NCBI GenBank assembly: GCA_046349875.1 | Contig: JAXMBN010000056.1 | Span: 1 to 31,689 of the forward strand | Direction of reading: 5' to 3' | DNA length: 31,689 bases | Origin: JAXMBN01 sp046349875 | GTDB taxonomy: Bacteria > Planctomycetota > Planctomycetia > Pirellulales > Pirellulaceae | Shown here: one piece after another, positions 8,199 to 16,839 of the stretch | Numbering within the stretch: position 1 is the stretch's first letter | How the letters are laid out: every line of letters begins with the position of its first letter | The notes under the pieces: model-generated | Database searches by the model: none | Told to the model about the DNA's origin: nothing | What the model saw: the letters and a program-made list of their open reading frames with translations, nothing else | Program-made: the position numbers and the translations under genes

Positions 8199-10169
8199 CT
8201 AACGCCCTCGGGATGCTGGCGCATTGGATAGCTCGGAACGCTGAAGGATTCCATCGCGATTGGAATCCATTTGCTTGATGATCGGTTTCAGACGATCGGG
8301 GACTTCGTCCGCCGTGAGCTGACCGTCTTGATTGCGATCCAGTCGCTCGAACATCGCTTGCGGCGAAGCACCAGCGTTGCGACCGCGGCCCTGCAATACC
8401 TGTGGGGCCGTTCCTGTTTTGGGATCGATCGGAACTGCCACATGGAAGTAACCAATCATCATCTCTTCATAGGTTTGGTCACCCCAATGCACCCATTGAT
8501 CCGGGGCAGGGTTGTTGAGATTCTTGTCCGAATTGTCGTAAGCAGCTTCACATCGAATCCGCGTTCCCTCTGGGAATTCCTTGAGCTGGTCGACACGATA
8601 TTCGGTCTGCCAATTGAAGTCATACCGCGGAATGTCGAGTAAGGTTTCTTCCTTTCCATCCGGATACAACGCGGTATAACGAAAAGCTTTGCCTCGCAAA
8701 TGCATATGAGGGCTCATGGAAATCAATTGGCAACCAGGAAGCTTTTCCGGCAGCAGTGCGGATACCTCGTAGTTTGATGCATTGGGTGGAATGTTCAACT
8801 GAACTTGAACGGCACTGGTCGTTTGGACTTCGTGGGTGATCGAACTTGGATCAGCAAACACCAAGCCGATCTTGCTCAGATCCTGCTGTTCGGTTCCAAC
8901 CGGTGTGTAGTGAACCTGAAAGATGAGCTCACTGTTCTTCGATAGCCGCTTGGCATATCCTGGCTTGGACGGTTCGATACGCGTGCCAGGGACATAACCA
9001 AACAAGAAACCACGCTCGCCTCCAAGATCTCCTTGGCTTCCTTTCTCGCGAGCAAACACCAAAATATGGTGAACCACAGCGCGATTCCCTGGAACGATCT
9101 CTGCCGACTCGATCCACTTATCCTCCGTCAATTGAGGATCCACGCGAAAATATTGGTAACGAACATCTCCTGTCGCCGGAATCGTGTAGGGCCGTTTACT
9201 CATCGGCAAGACGAGATCGGGTTCGCGCGTTAGTTGCCAACCCGTGACGAATGTCATCGCCGATGGAAGTTGTTCACGATTGCCTTCTGGACATCCTGCT
9301 TGCACCCACTTAGCGATCGTATCGATTTCTTCGCGAGGCATGCGTCGATCGTTCGAGAAATGCCCAACACCTTCTTTCGCATGCCAAGGAGGCATACGTT
9401 GGTCTTGGATCACTTCCAAAATCATCTCACTCCATCCAGCAACCTCTTCATATTGCGTCAAATCCATGGGGCCAATATCACCTTCATGATGACATGAGAC
9501 GCATCGCTTCTGAAGAATTCGGGAAACTTGATTGGAATACGTGATCTCGGAACCTTCCGAGATACTTCGTTTGCGGCCGATCAAGCATCCAACAGCCGAA
9601 GGCTGTTCGATGGCCACGTCCTTACCCGCCAAAACCTGATCCAACGCGGATTGAAGGTCACGACTGTGGGGTTTGTCTTTGATGTATCCAATTCCATATT
9701 GATCGTCGATGCGACCTCGATAGACCAAGCGACGTCCGCTATCCAACACGCACACTTCGGGTGTTCGCGTCGCTCCAAGACGATCTGCAAGCACTTGACC
9801 CGCATCCTTGAGAAAAGGAAATTCCCATTGATGCTTGCGAGCATGCGCAGCCATCTCGGCAAGCGAATCTTGATCGTTGGGATCGACGGCGATGATCGCA
9901 ACCGACTTGCTCTCATAGGTCTTAGCCAGTTCTTGAAGACGTGGCGAATAAAGCTTGGCCAACGGGCACTGCGTCCCCAGAAACGCTACGACCCATACTT
10001 TCTTGTCGCGGAAATCATCGGGACTCCACTCTTTGCCGCGATAATCCGTGAGCCGAAACTCGTTTAAAACAGTTCCTAAAGTCGCCGACTTTTGGGGCCT
10101 AGGATCGTCGGCATGCACGAGTCCACTCAACCCCAACACCCATCCGCAAACAAGCATCCAACGTCGCAT
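8199..10169 (-). CDS. Exported redoxin / cytochrome c / copper type II monooxygenase-like / EF-hand protein
   Basis: This 656-aa multidomain protein has a signal peptide (MRRWMLVCGWVLGLSGLVHA) and then four modules. (1) A redoxin/thioredoxin-like domain, about 30-185, with GTQCPLAKLY; it has one active-site-like Cys and no CxxC. (2) A haem-binding segment CVSCH at 223-227 in a cytochrome c-like region up to about 295. (3) A copper type II ascorbate-dependent monooxygenase (PHM-like) region, about 315-580. Its expected copper ligands are present: HH at 367-368, QVHYTP (H420), HMH at 488-490 and the late Met in EEMMIGYFHV. (4) Two EF-hand loops, DRNQDGQLTADE (about 611-622) and DSNRDGILQRSE (about 635-646). 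It acts outside the cytoplasmic membrane; the substrate is unknown. The reading frame extends to 10220, but the signal peptide fixes the start at 10169. Domain calls are good; the overall reaction is not known. Confidence 0.85.
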   Translation of the reverse strand: MRRWMLVCGWVLGLSGLVHADDPRPQKSATLGTVLNEFRLTDYRGKEWSPDDFRDKKVWVVAFLGTQCPLAKLYSPRLQELAKTYESKSVAIIAVDPNDQDSLAEMAAHARKHQWEFPFLKDAGQVLADRLGATRTPEVCVLDSGRRLVYRGRIDDQYGIGYIKDKPHSRDLQSALDQVLAGKDVAIEQPSAVGCLIGRKRSISEGSEITYSNQVSRILQKRCVSCHHEGDIGPMDLTQYEEVAGWSEMILEVIQDQRMPPWHAKEGVGHFSNDRRMPREEIDTIAKWVQAGCPEGNREQLPSAMTFVTGWQLTREPDLVLPMSKRPYTIPATGDVRYQYFRVDPQLTEDKWIESAEIVPGNRAVVHHILVFAREKGSQGDLGGERGFLFGYVPGTRIEPSKPGYAKRLSKNSELIFQVHYTPVGTEQQDLSKIGLVFADPSSITHEVQTTSAVQVQLNIPPNASNYEVSALLPEKLPGCQLISMSPHMHLRGKAFRYTALYPDGKEETLLDIPRYDFNWQTEYRVDQLKEFPEGTRIRCEAAYDNSDKNLNNPAPDQWVHWGDQTYEEMMIGYFHVAVPIDPKTGTAPQVLQGRGRNAGASPQAMFERLDRNQDGQLTADEVPDRLKPIIKQMDSNRDGILQRSELSNAPASRGR

Positions 10170-10602
10170 ATTCTTCGGCTCTCGTCGTCCCAATGAATTC
10201 CTAGGCTTCACCAGTTCCATCCCAGGTGGATCTACCGATTGGTTACTAGGTAAAGCTCCCTACCGGCTCCATCCTAACAACCCCGCTTCGCGATGTCGCG
10301 ACCGGTTTTTTCCCAATTTCACTCTGACTCGGGAAAAGTCCCCTCACGATAGGGTTCGCATTGCCCCCAGCATGCCCGACCGAATCATGCCTTGAATGGA
10401 TTCCCATCGCTGGCTGGTTGTATGGGGCATGTGTTTGAAACGATGCGACAGCCTTTCTTTGTTGCCTTCCCAAGCTTCGATTGGGAGTGTTCCTGGGTGT
10501 CTTTGGGCCCCGTTTCGATCCCGGTTTGTATTGCGGTATAATCGGGCCATCGCTGACCTTGCACCTCGGTTCGCTTTCGTTCTTTGATGATTGGATCCCA
10601 CT
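10170..10602. other. Intergenic region between divergent genes
   Basis: This 433-bp gap separates the redoxin multidomain gene (minus) and the PQQ-propeller gene (plus). Short frames have no protein features. It holds one good promoter candidate for the plus-strand gene, listed separately. I see no repeat or RNA gene. Confidence 0.5.
10513..10542 (+). promoter_or_regulatory. Candidate sigma-70-type promoter of the PQQ-propeller gene
   Basis: A consensus -10 box TATAAT occupies 10537-10542, about 60 nt upstream of the ATG at 10603. A poor -35-like TTTCGA (10513-10518) lies 18 nt upstream of it. Only the -10 is convincing. Confidence 0.4.
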
Positions 10603-11892
10603 ATGCGTATCGTTCTAACATCTCTTCTTTTGTTGATTGGATTTGGCGCATCAGCAACGCCAAGCTATTCGCAGGATCGCGGTATCGAGGATTTTCCAAA
10701 GTTGAATCGCCAAAGCGATTGGCCCTTTTGGCGAGGTCCCTATCGGAACGGAAACACCGTCAACCAAAATGTTCCAATCCAATTTGGGGATTCGAAACTC
10801 TTAGCTTGGCAAACACCGATTGCCGGGCGCGGACACGGTTCGCCCATCGTCGTCGGACAACAAGTGATTCTTCCTACTGCGGATGAAAAGAATCAGGTGC
10901 AATCGATCGTGGCCATCGATCGCCGAAGCGGCAAACAACTTTGGTCGACCGAATTGAGCCGTGAAGGATTTCCCAAAAAGAATCATCCCAAGAACACCGA
11001 AGCGACACCCACCGTCGCATCGGATGGCGAATCCCTTTATGCGTGCTTTTTTCATCACAAGGCCATCCACTTGTACAAGTTGAGCCTGGATGGAAAAGTT
11101 TCTTACCAACAGAACCTGGGCGAATTTGATCCAAAACAATTCGAGTATGGATATGCTCCTTCGCCGTGCCTATACAAGAATCAAGTCATCGTCTGTGCGG
11201 AGTACGACGGTAAGAGCTACCTCGTATCCTTGCAAAGCCGCGATGGCAAGGAACTTTGGCGTACGGCTCGCCCCTCGAGCATTTCGTTTTCGACACCCGT
11301 CGTTGCTTCGGTTGCAGGTCGCGATCAATTGTTGCTTAGCGGCAATCAGAAAGTTTCTTCCTATGACCCAATGACAGGCAAAGAACTCTGGGCAGTCGAT
11401 GGAACCACCTTTGCCACGTGCGGCACGATGATATGGGAAGGGAATACCGTATTTGCAAGCGGAGGATTCCCGAAAGCGGAAACTATTGCCGTTCAGGCCG
11501 ATGGAAGTGGAAAAATCCTGTGGCGCAATGATCAAAAGTGCTACGAACAATCGATGATCGTTCATCAAGGCTACGTTTATGCTCTCACCGATAAGGGAGT
11601 CCTCTATTGCTGGCAAGCGTCGGATGGAAAAGAGATGTGGAAGCAACGCTTGCAAGGCCCCGTTAGCTCCTCACCCGTATTGGTCGACAACCGCATCTAT
11701 TGGGCCAATGAATCGGGAACGATGTATGTATTTGAAGCGAATCCACAAAAATATGTTTCTCTTTCAGAGAATAAGATCGGTGACGAGTCCTTTGCGAGCC
11801 CTGCAGTTTGTGGTAATCAATTCTTCGTTCGGACGGCGGTAGGGCAGGGGGCCGAGCGACAAGAGTATCTCAAGTGTTACACCGCGCCTTAA
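10603..11892 (+). CDS. Secreted PQQ-like (outer membrane BamB-type) beta-propeller protein
   Basis: The 429-aa product has a signal peptide (MRIVLTSLLLLIGFGASATP, cut near SYSQ/D) and then repeated propeller blades of the PQQ-like type. Examples are VAIDRRSGKQLWSTEL, SLQSRDGKELWRTA, SYDPMTGKELWAVDG, LYCWQASDGKEMWKQ and MYVFEANPQK. The opening WPFWRGPYRNGN is typical of the large planctomycete PQQ-like family. No quinone-binding or metal-binding catalytic signature is visible, so a binding or scaffold role is more likely than dehydrogenase activity. The ATG at 10603 is chosen over TTG 10591 because it begins the signal peptide. It ends 38 nt before the Clp-like gene on the same strand, so the two may be cotranscribed. 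Confidence 0.85.
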   Translation: MRIVLTSLLLLIGFGASATPSYSQDRGIEDFPKLNRQSDWPFWRGPYRNGNTVNQNVPIQFGDSKLLAWQTPIAGRGHGSPIVVGQQVILPTADEKNQVQSIVAIDRRSGKQLWSTELSREGFPKKNHPKNTEATPTVASDGESLYACFFHHKAIHLYKLSLDGKVSYQQNLGEFDPKQFEYGYAPSPCLYKNQVIVCAEYDGKSYLVSLQSRDGKELWRTARPSSISFSTPVVASVAGRDQLLLSGNQKVSSYDPMTGKELWAVDGTTFATCGTMIWEGNTVFASGGFPKAETIAVQADGSGKILWRNDQKCYEQSMIVHQGYVYALTDKGVLYCWQASDGKEMWKQRLQGPVSSSPVLVDNRIYWANESGTMYVFEANPQKYVSLSENKIGDESFASPAVCGNQFFVRTAVGQGAERQEYLKCYTAP

Positions 11893-11930
11893 TCCGCGCC
11901 CTCATCGCATTGGAATGAAATCTTCTCCAC

Positions 11931-14195
11931 ATGTATGTAACCTTACCAGCTTTGATCAGTTCGTCGCCAGGCTGGCCTGTCGTGGCCGAACTTCTCGATG
12001 GCCCCGATGAAGAGACTCGATCGACTACAGCATCGAAGGCCATGCAAAGGCTGGAAAAGCGGCTGGGAAAGATCGCAAAGCAAAATGCGATTTCTCCGGC
12101 AGCTCAGTGGGCTTCCGGTGAACTTTTTCAAAAGTCATTTCCCGTTCAGCCCATGTATATCTATCAAGGGCGACGGTATCTTGCGGGTCCATCGATTCAA
12201 TTCCCGGTTCGAATCGTTCGGTTGAGAGACGACCGAGGAAATCTTTATTGCTTGCTGCCCGATCTGGGAGCTGAGTTTTTCTGTCCAAGCGAGGATTTGT
12301 TTGCCACGATGTTGGCGGAGACTGTTCGTTCCATCACCGCTACGATGACTCCGCAACAAGCGGTCGAGTTCTGGCCACCGACCTCGAGTGAATTGAAATG
12401 GGTTCGTGTGAAGGTCCCGCGGGCTTCCAAGGCACCGCGAAGCGTTCGAACCAAAGTTCTTCATCTAGTCGCCGAACCGCTGGCTCGCAAGTCGTTCCCC
12501 TTTATTCCCGTCGGCAACCAATTGCACGCAGGCTATGAACTGGATCAAGTGCTTAGCCGCGGCAGCTGTATCTTGGTGGGCGAATCGGGAGTCGGCAAAA
12601 CAGCCATGTTGCAGGCATCGGCCAAGCGACTCCAAAAGATTCGTCAATTGGAGCGCAAACGCGAAGAGAAAGCGTCGGGGTTGGCACGCTGGGCGAGCCT
12701 TCCCTTGTTTTGGCAGTCGAGTGGAGGGCGACTCATCGCTGGTATGCAGTATCTTGGTCAGTGGCAAGAACGGTTAGAAGCGATCATCGCCGAACTCTCC
12801 GATATCGGTGGAGTTTTGGCGATCGAAAACATGCGCGACCTTCTGTCCCTGGGAGGTGCTTCTCCGCGCGATTCGCTCGGTGCCTTTATGGTGCCCTACA
12901 TCAAGAATGACCAGTTGCGAATCGTCGTCGAATCCACCCCTGAAGAACTCGATGCCTGCCGCAAACTGTTTCCTGCTTTCATCGACGCCATTCCCATGGT
13001 GCGTGTCGAACCGCTGCAGGCACAGGACGAAGTTGAAATACTGGAACGGCTGTTCGTCTTGGATCAACAACATCACAAGACATCGTTCGAACCACCTCTT
13101 CCTTCGTTGATTCAGAGATGGTGTAGCCAATTTCAGAACTATGCCAGTCCTCCTGGTCCATCGGTTCAGTTCGCTCGAAAGCTTCTAGCGGCCAAGCCTC
13201 CCAAACGGCACACTGTCGAAGAAGCCGTTCAAAAGTTCGTTCAAATCACAGGTCTTCCGGAATCGATGATTCGAGATGATTGGATTTTGCATCGAAGCGA
13301 GGTAGCAACGGAACTTCAAAAGGACGTGATTGGTCAAGACCACGCATGCCACATCGCATCGGGGATCGTCACGAAGATCAAGGCCGCGATGAATGATCGA
13401 CAGCGGCCATTTAGCTGTATTTTACTTTGCGGTCCTACGGGTGTTGGCAAGACTCAGTTAGCAAAATCGTTGTCCAACTATCTCTATGGCCATGGTGAAA
13501 GTAAAGCTTCTTTGGTTCGCTTGGATATGAGCGAGTATTCCGGCATCGCGGCAGGGTATCGTTTTCTTCAAGATGGAAACGACAAACCGGCCGCATGGAT
13601 TCAGAAGATTCGCGCGAAGCCGCTCAGCGTGTTGTTACTGGATGAAATCGAGAAAGCAGGTTCAGAAGTTTTCGATATCCTTTTGAGCTTGCTCGATGAA
13701 GGTCGACTCACCGATCGTAGCGGACGTACCACAAGCTTTCGAAACACCTTGGTGCTTATGACCAGCAACTTGGGTGTGCGTCCTTCGACGGCCGTTGGCT
13801 TTACTCAAGATGCAATCCCAGATTACGTTTCCGAGGTCAAAAAGGCATTTCGCCCCGAGTTCTTCAATCGGCTAGACCACGTCATTCCGTTTCGGCCTCT
13901 TTCTCCTGAAGTGATTCGGCTCATCACCGCCAAAGAGCTACAAGAAACTGCAAGTCGCGAAGGGATTACTCGCCTTCGCCTTTCTCTGCAGTTCACGGAG
14001 GGATTGATTTCGCGACTGGCAGAAATTGGATTCCATCCCCATCTGGGAGCGCGACCATTGCAACGAGCCATCGAGACTCGAGTCATCGCTCCCTTGTCGC
14101 ACTGGTTACTCGACCATCCTGTCTATCAACGAACGTTGATGCTGGACTGGGATCGTTCGGTCGATCAACTCACGGTATCGCTTGCCGATCGATAG
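11931..14195 (+). CDS. Clp/Hsp100-type AAA+ protein with a degenerate first ATPase ring
   Basis: The 754-aa protein has an N-terminal region unlike the Clp N-domain (1-195) and then two AAA+ modules. D1 keeps Walker A (GESGVGKT, 217-224) and a ClpB-like GMQYLGQWQERLEAII segment. Its Walker B reads GVLAIENM, so the Asp-Glu pair is changed to Glu-Asn, and the ERRF-type arginine finger is absent (FPAFID). D2 looks active: Walker A GPTGVGKT (501-508), Walker B VLLLDE (567-572), sensor-1 TSN (611-613), arginine finger FFNR (R647) and sensor-2 GARPLQRA (706-713). The pore loop is GYRF, not GYVG. There is no room for a ClpB M-domain between D1 and D2. The function is probably protein unfolding or remodelling, with D1 binding but not hydrolysing ATP; no IGF/IGL-type ClpP-binding loop is seen. 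Confidence 0.85.
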   Translation: MYVTLPALISSSPGWPVVAELLDGPDEETRSTTASKAMQRLEKRLGKIAKQNAISPAAQWASGELFQKSFPVQPMYIYQGRRYLAGPSIQFPVRIVRLRDDRGNLYCLLPDLGAEFFCPSEDLFATMLAETVRSITATMTPQQAVEFWPPTSSELKWVRVKVPRASKAPRSVRTKVLHLVAEPLARKSFPFIPVGNQLHAGYELDQVLSRGSCILVGESGVGKTAMLQASAKRLQKIRQLERKREEKASGLARWASLPLFWQSSGGRLIAGMQYLGQWQERLEAIIAELSDIGGVLAIENMRDLLSLGGASPRDSLGAFMVPYIKNDQLRIVVESTPEELDACRKLFPAFIDAIPMVRVEPLQAQDEVEILERLFVLDQQHHKTSFEPPLPSLIQRWCSQFQNYASPPGPSVQFARKLLAAKPPKRHTVEEAVQKFVQITGLPESMIRDDWILHRSEVATELQKDVIGQDHACHIASGIVTKIKAAMNDRQRPFSCILLCGPTGVGKTQLAKSLSNYLYGHGESKASLVRLDMSEYSGIAAGYRFLQDGNDKPAAWIQKIRAKPLSVLLLDEIEKAGSEVFDILLSLLDEGRLTDRSGRTTSFRNTLVLMTSNLGVRPSTAVGFTQDAIPDYVSEVKKAFRPEFFNRLDHVIPFRPLSPEVIRLITAKELQETASREGITRLRLSLQFTEGLISRLAEIGFHPHLGARPLQRAIETRVIAPLSHWLLDHPVYQRTLMLDWDRSVDQLTVSLADR

Positions 14196-14215
14196 GCAGA
14201 GGCTTGTGTGGCCAA

Positions 14216-14731
14216 TCAATCGACTTGCCAAAGCCCGATTTCGACTTCATTTTGAATGACGATGGCGCACGTTCCATGTCCTGGAAGTTTCATCGGGGGA
14301 ACCGCAACCACCGCACCTGCTTGCTTCGCGATGGCCACGATCGCCTCGATATTTTCGACGAGCATGTAAGGGCGGACGACAGGTTTTTCCGCATCATGCA
14401 TGGGTGCACGAACACCGATCATGCCTCCTCCTGCAAGCTTGGCCGTACGAGCATTGCCAAGATTGGGATCGGGACCTTCGAAAGTGACGTTGTGCATTTT
14501 CGAATAGAGACTCGATACGGCTTCAACTTCTTTGGTTACGATCTCGAGGTAATGTATTTTCATTGCGACTCCGCTTTCTTCAGACGGCTTCTTGGACATG
14601 TTTGGATCTTGGTTCGCTTCTTGCGACTTCAATGGAGTTGCGCCGGAAGGAGTGGCTGGAGAACCACTGCAACCTCCTGACAACATCACCACCCAAGAAG
14701 CAAGAAGGGCGGTAGCACTTTCGGTCATCAT
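14216..14731 (-). CDS. VOC/glyoxalase-fold protein, possibly with a lipoprotein leader
   Basis: The C-terminal 115 residues (from MKIHYLEIVTKEVEAV) form one VOC-family domain, with NARTAKLAGGGMIGVRAPM and the closing HGTCAIVIQNEVEIGLWQ. Such proteins are metal-dependent lyases, dioxygenases or binding proteins; the substrate is unknown. There are two plausible starts. At ATG 14731 the product is 172 aa. It begins with a hydrophobic segment ending in the lipobox-like MLSGGC and a low-complexity linker, which would make it exported. At ATG 14563 a good ribosome site (GGAG, 5 nt spacer) would give a bare 115-aa cytoplasmic VOC protein of normal family length. The frame is open further upstream to 14878. 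It is convergent with the Clp-like gene (20-nt gap). Confidence 0.82.
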   Translation of the reverse strand: MMTESATALLASWVVMLSGGCSGSPATPSGATPLKSQEANQDPNMSKKPSEESGVAMKIHYLEIVTKEVEAVSSLYSKMHNVTFEGPDPNLGNARTAKLAGGGMIGVRAPMHDAEKPVVRPYMLVENIEAIVAIAKQAGAVVAVPPMKLPGHGTCAIVIQNEVEIGLWQVD

Positions 14732-14878
14732 CGTGCGACGAAGCAACACAGCGTCTGCTTCTTCGGACGACATTGAATCATGTGACTCGATCACGCAAGC
14801 ACGCTTCTTTCTTGGAATGATAGACTCAAATAACTTGCGATTGCCAACCGGATGGTATAGCCCCGCGATCATTCCCAA

Positions 14879-15271
14879 CTAGAAGGTTCGGGAAAAGAGT
14901 CGACGAGTCCAACGGAAGTAGCAGACTCCCGCCAATACGGCCACAAGCAACCATTCCCCAACGAGCATCCATCGATTCACTTCAAACTCGTGCGAATCAA
15001 ACTTCATCTCGGATGCAGGATTGGGAGGGTCTTTTTTTATCGTCCACTTGGATCCAGACAAGATCCAATCGAACCCCGCGAACGAAGTTTCGTAAACTTG
15101 AACTCGCCTCGATGAATAAAGAACTTGCTGTCGTTGACAATGCACGGCGGTCCATGGTGGAAGCAGAGCCGTCATCAGCACGACCAGTAGCGCCACACCA
15201 CCTGTGGCAACTGCCATCCCAAATTTTCCCCAAAAGCGAACTGCGCTAGAGGAAGTTGGCATTTGATTCAT
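14879..15271 (-). CDS. Small membrane protein of unknown function
   Basis: This 130-aa protein has two clear transmembrane helices: about residues 17-38 (FGMAVATGGVALLVVLMTAL) and about 101-117 (WMLVGEWLLVAVLAGVCYF). A polar segment of about 60 residues lies between them and a basic end RWTRRLFSRTF follows. The intervening loop probably faces the periplasm. I do not recognise a family. It starts just past the TlpA terminator, so it is probably transcribed separately from that gene. It runs in the same direction as the VOC gene, whose upstream open frame abuts its stop. Confidence 0.7.
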   Translation of the reverse strand: MNQMPTSSSAVRFWGKFGMAVATGGVALLVVLMTALLPPWTAVHCQRQQVLYSSRRVQVYETSFAGFDWILSGSKWTIKKDPPNPASEMKFDSHEFEVNRWMLVGEWLLVAVLAGVCYFRWTRRLFSRTF

Positions 15272-15291
15272 TTGTTTCGCCTAGTATCGAA

Positions 15292-15317
15292 ACAGGGAGA
15301 ACTTGCGTTCTCCCTGT
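15292..15317 (-). terminator. Rho-independent-type terminator of the TlpA-like gene
   Basis: A perfect 11-bp inverted repeat (ACAGGGAGAAC / GTTCTCCCTGT) with a 4-nt loop lies 31 nt past the TlpA stop. On the transcribed minus strand the loop is GCAA, a GNRA tetraloop, and the stem is followed by TTTCG. The T-run is short, but stem strength and position support termination. Confidence 0.75.
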
Positions 15318-15348
15318 GAGTTCGATTTCCATTCAATCGATTCAACGA

Positions 15349-16770
15349 TTATTCAGCCAAAAGCTTCTTAATCATCGCTTCGATATCGCGAGCATTCTTG
15401 TCACCCGAACCAATCTTGATGAGACGGATGTTACCACCTTTATCCAAGAGGCAAACGTGGGGAATGCCGGTAACGGCATATTCTCGATTCATCGGACTGG
15501 ATGCTGGTGTGACGATGGTTCGATGCTTGAGCTCGTAGGAAGCCAAAAACTTGTTGAGCATTTCGAGTTCGGCTTCTTCGGTCACGACTTCTTCAGACTT
15601 CTTGGCTTTGTTTTCTTTCTCATCCCAAAGATAGTTGTATCGACGCGTGACTCCGACGATTTCCAATCCCTGAGGGCCATATTCTTCGCGGAGATGGCGC
15701 AAATGCGGGAAGGTGGCAATGCAAGGGCCGCACCAAACAGCCCAGAAGTCGACCAAGACGACTTTACCCCTGAGGTCTTCTTGCTTGAAAGCTTCGCCAT
15801 TGACGACGTGTTGGATATCAAAGCGAGGTGCAGGTTGACCAATCAAGGCTGCCAACTTTTTGCCCGCTTCAACACTCGAATTCAAGCGATCCATGGATTG
15901 ACGAAGTGGCTTGAACTGTGCTTCTGCCTCGGGCAATGCAGTTTCTGCATGATCGACGAAGGCTTGCAGTTGTTTAAATGCACTTTCAGCGCGATCAGGG
16001 TTGTCGCGACTAAGCCGGCTTACATAAGAGTTCATCGCTTGCGCATACGCAGTGACCACTTGAATGTGAGGATGGTCTTTCATCTGTGCGTTAACCAAAT
16101 CTGATAGCTTTCGCACGGCTGCATCGGCCTTTTCGTCTTCCACAAAGAAAAGAAGGTTCGAATAGGTACTGATGGCATACGATGCAACTTGAGGGTCAGC
16201 AGATTGGCCTGCTAGCAACTTTTCAGCTTGCGACACATTGCCAGAAAGCAACTCGATGGCTTGATCGACCTTTCCTTCGGAAGCAAGTGCGCTGGCTTTA
16301 TTGCGAAGGATCGAGGTATAGGTCATATAGAGCGGACTGAACCCCGAAGCTGGGAGCTTTTGGGCAACCGTCTTGAGTGCTCGCTCGGTCAACTCCGACG
16401 ACCGGTCGGGCATTCCAGCTCGCGCACAAATCGAATTGGCGACCATCAATGTGTTGGCCAACATGCGATTGCTGTTCTCATCGGTTTGTGCCAACTGATA
16501 TTCAACCACGTGACAGATTTGATCAACCGCCTCTTTCTTTCGTTCCTTCTGTAGCAAACTCGCCGCCAAAGATTGTCGAAGGTTAGCAGCGACACTTGCT
16601 CCATCATCTTTCTTGGCAAGCGCATCGATGGCTTTTTGAGCGTCATCGAGTTGTCCAGCTTCCAACAAGCCGCGAATCGTGTTGGTTTCCTCTTTGACGG
16701 TCGCGTCCTGCGCATACGCAGCCACTCCAAGCACGGCGGCGAGTCCCAGAGACAGTATCCAGCGTTTCAT
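15349..16770 (-). CDS. TlpA-like exported thioredoxin-domain protein with long helical N-terminal region
   Basis: The 473-aa protein has a signal peptide (MKRWILSLGLAAVLGVAAYA). Residues about 22-305 form an alpha-helical, TPR-like repeat region rich in Ala, Leu, Lys and Glu. A TlpA/ResA-type thioredoxin domain follows from about 310. Its active site is WCGPC (346-350) inside VLVDFWAVWCGPCIATFPHL, and the cis-proline segment is TGIPHVCLLD. It should act in the periplasm as a thiol-disulfide reductase, possibly for cytochrome or copper-protein maturation. A Lys/Glu-rich insertion (about 380-400) is present after the active-site half. The start is fixed by the signal peptide, and AGAGAGA lies about 6-12 nt upstream. 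A terminator follows directly. Confidence 0.88.
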   Translation of the reverse strand: MKRWILSLGLAAVLGVAAYAQDATVKEETNTIRGLLEAGQLDDAQKAIDALAKKDDGASVAANLRQSLAASLLQKERKKEAVDQICHVVEYQLAQTDENSNRMLANTLMVANSICARAGMPDRSSELTERALKTVAQKLPASGFSPLYMTYTSILRNKASALASEGKVDQAIELLSGNVSQAEKLLAGQSADPQVASYAISTYSNLLFFVEDEKADAAVRKLSDLVNAQMKDHPHIQVVTAYAQAMNSYVSRLSRDNPDRAESAFKQLQAFVDHAETALPEAEAQFKPLRQSMDRLNSSVEAGKKLAALIGQPAPRFDIQHVVNGEAFKQEDLRGKVVLVDFWAVWCGPCIATFPHLRHLREEYGPQGLEIVGVTRRYNYLWDEKENKAKKSEEVVTEEAELEMLNKFLASYELKHRTIVTPASSPMNREYAVTGIPHVCLLDKGGNIRLIKIGSGDKNARDIEAMIKKLLAE

Positions 16771-16839
16771 TTCGAGTTCTCTCTATAACGGAAGGTAAGG
16801 AGGCCTGTTCCAGACATGGAGGGAGAAGGAGTGGGAGAA

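Noticed and set aside
15256..16104. 282-aa plus-strand open frame over the TlpA gene
   Set aside because: Antisense shadow of a thioredoxin-domain protein with signal peptide and WCGPC.
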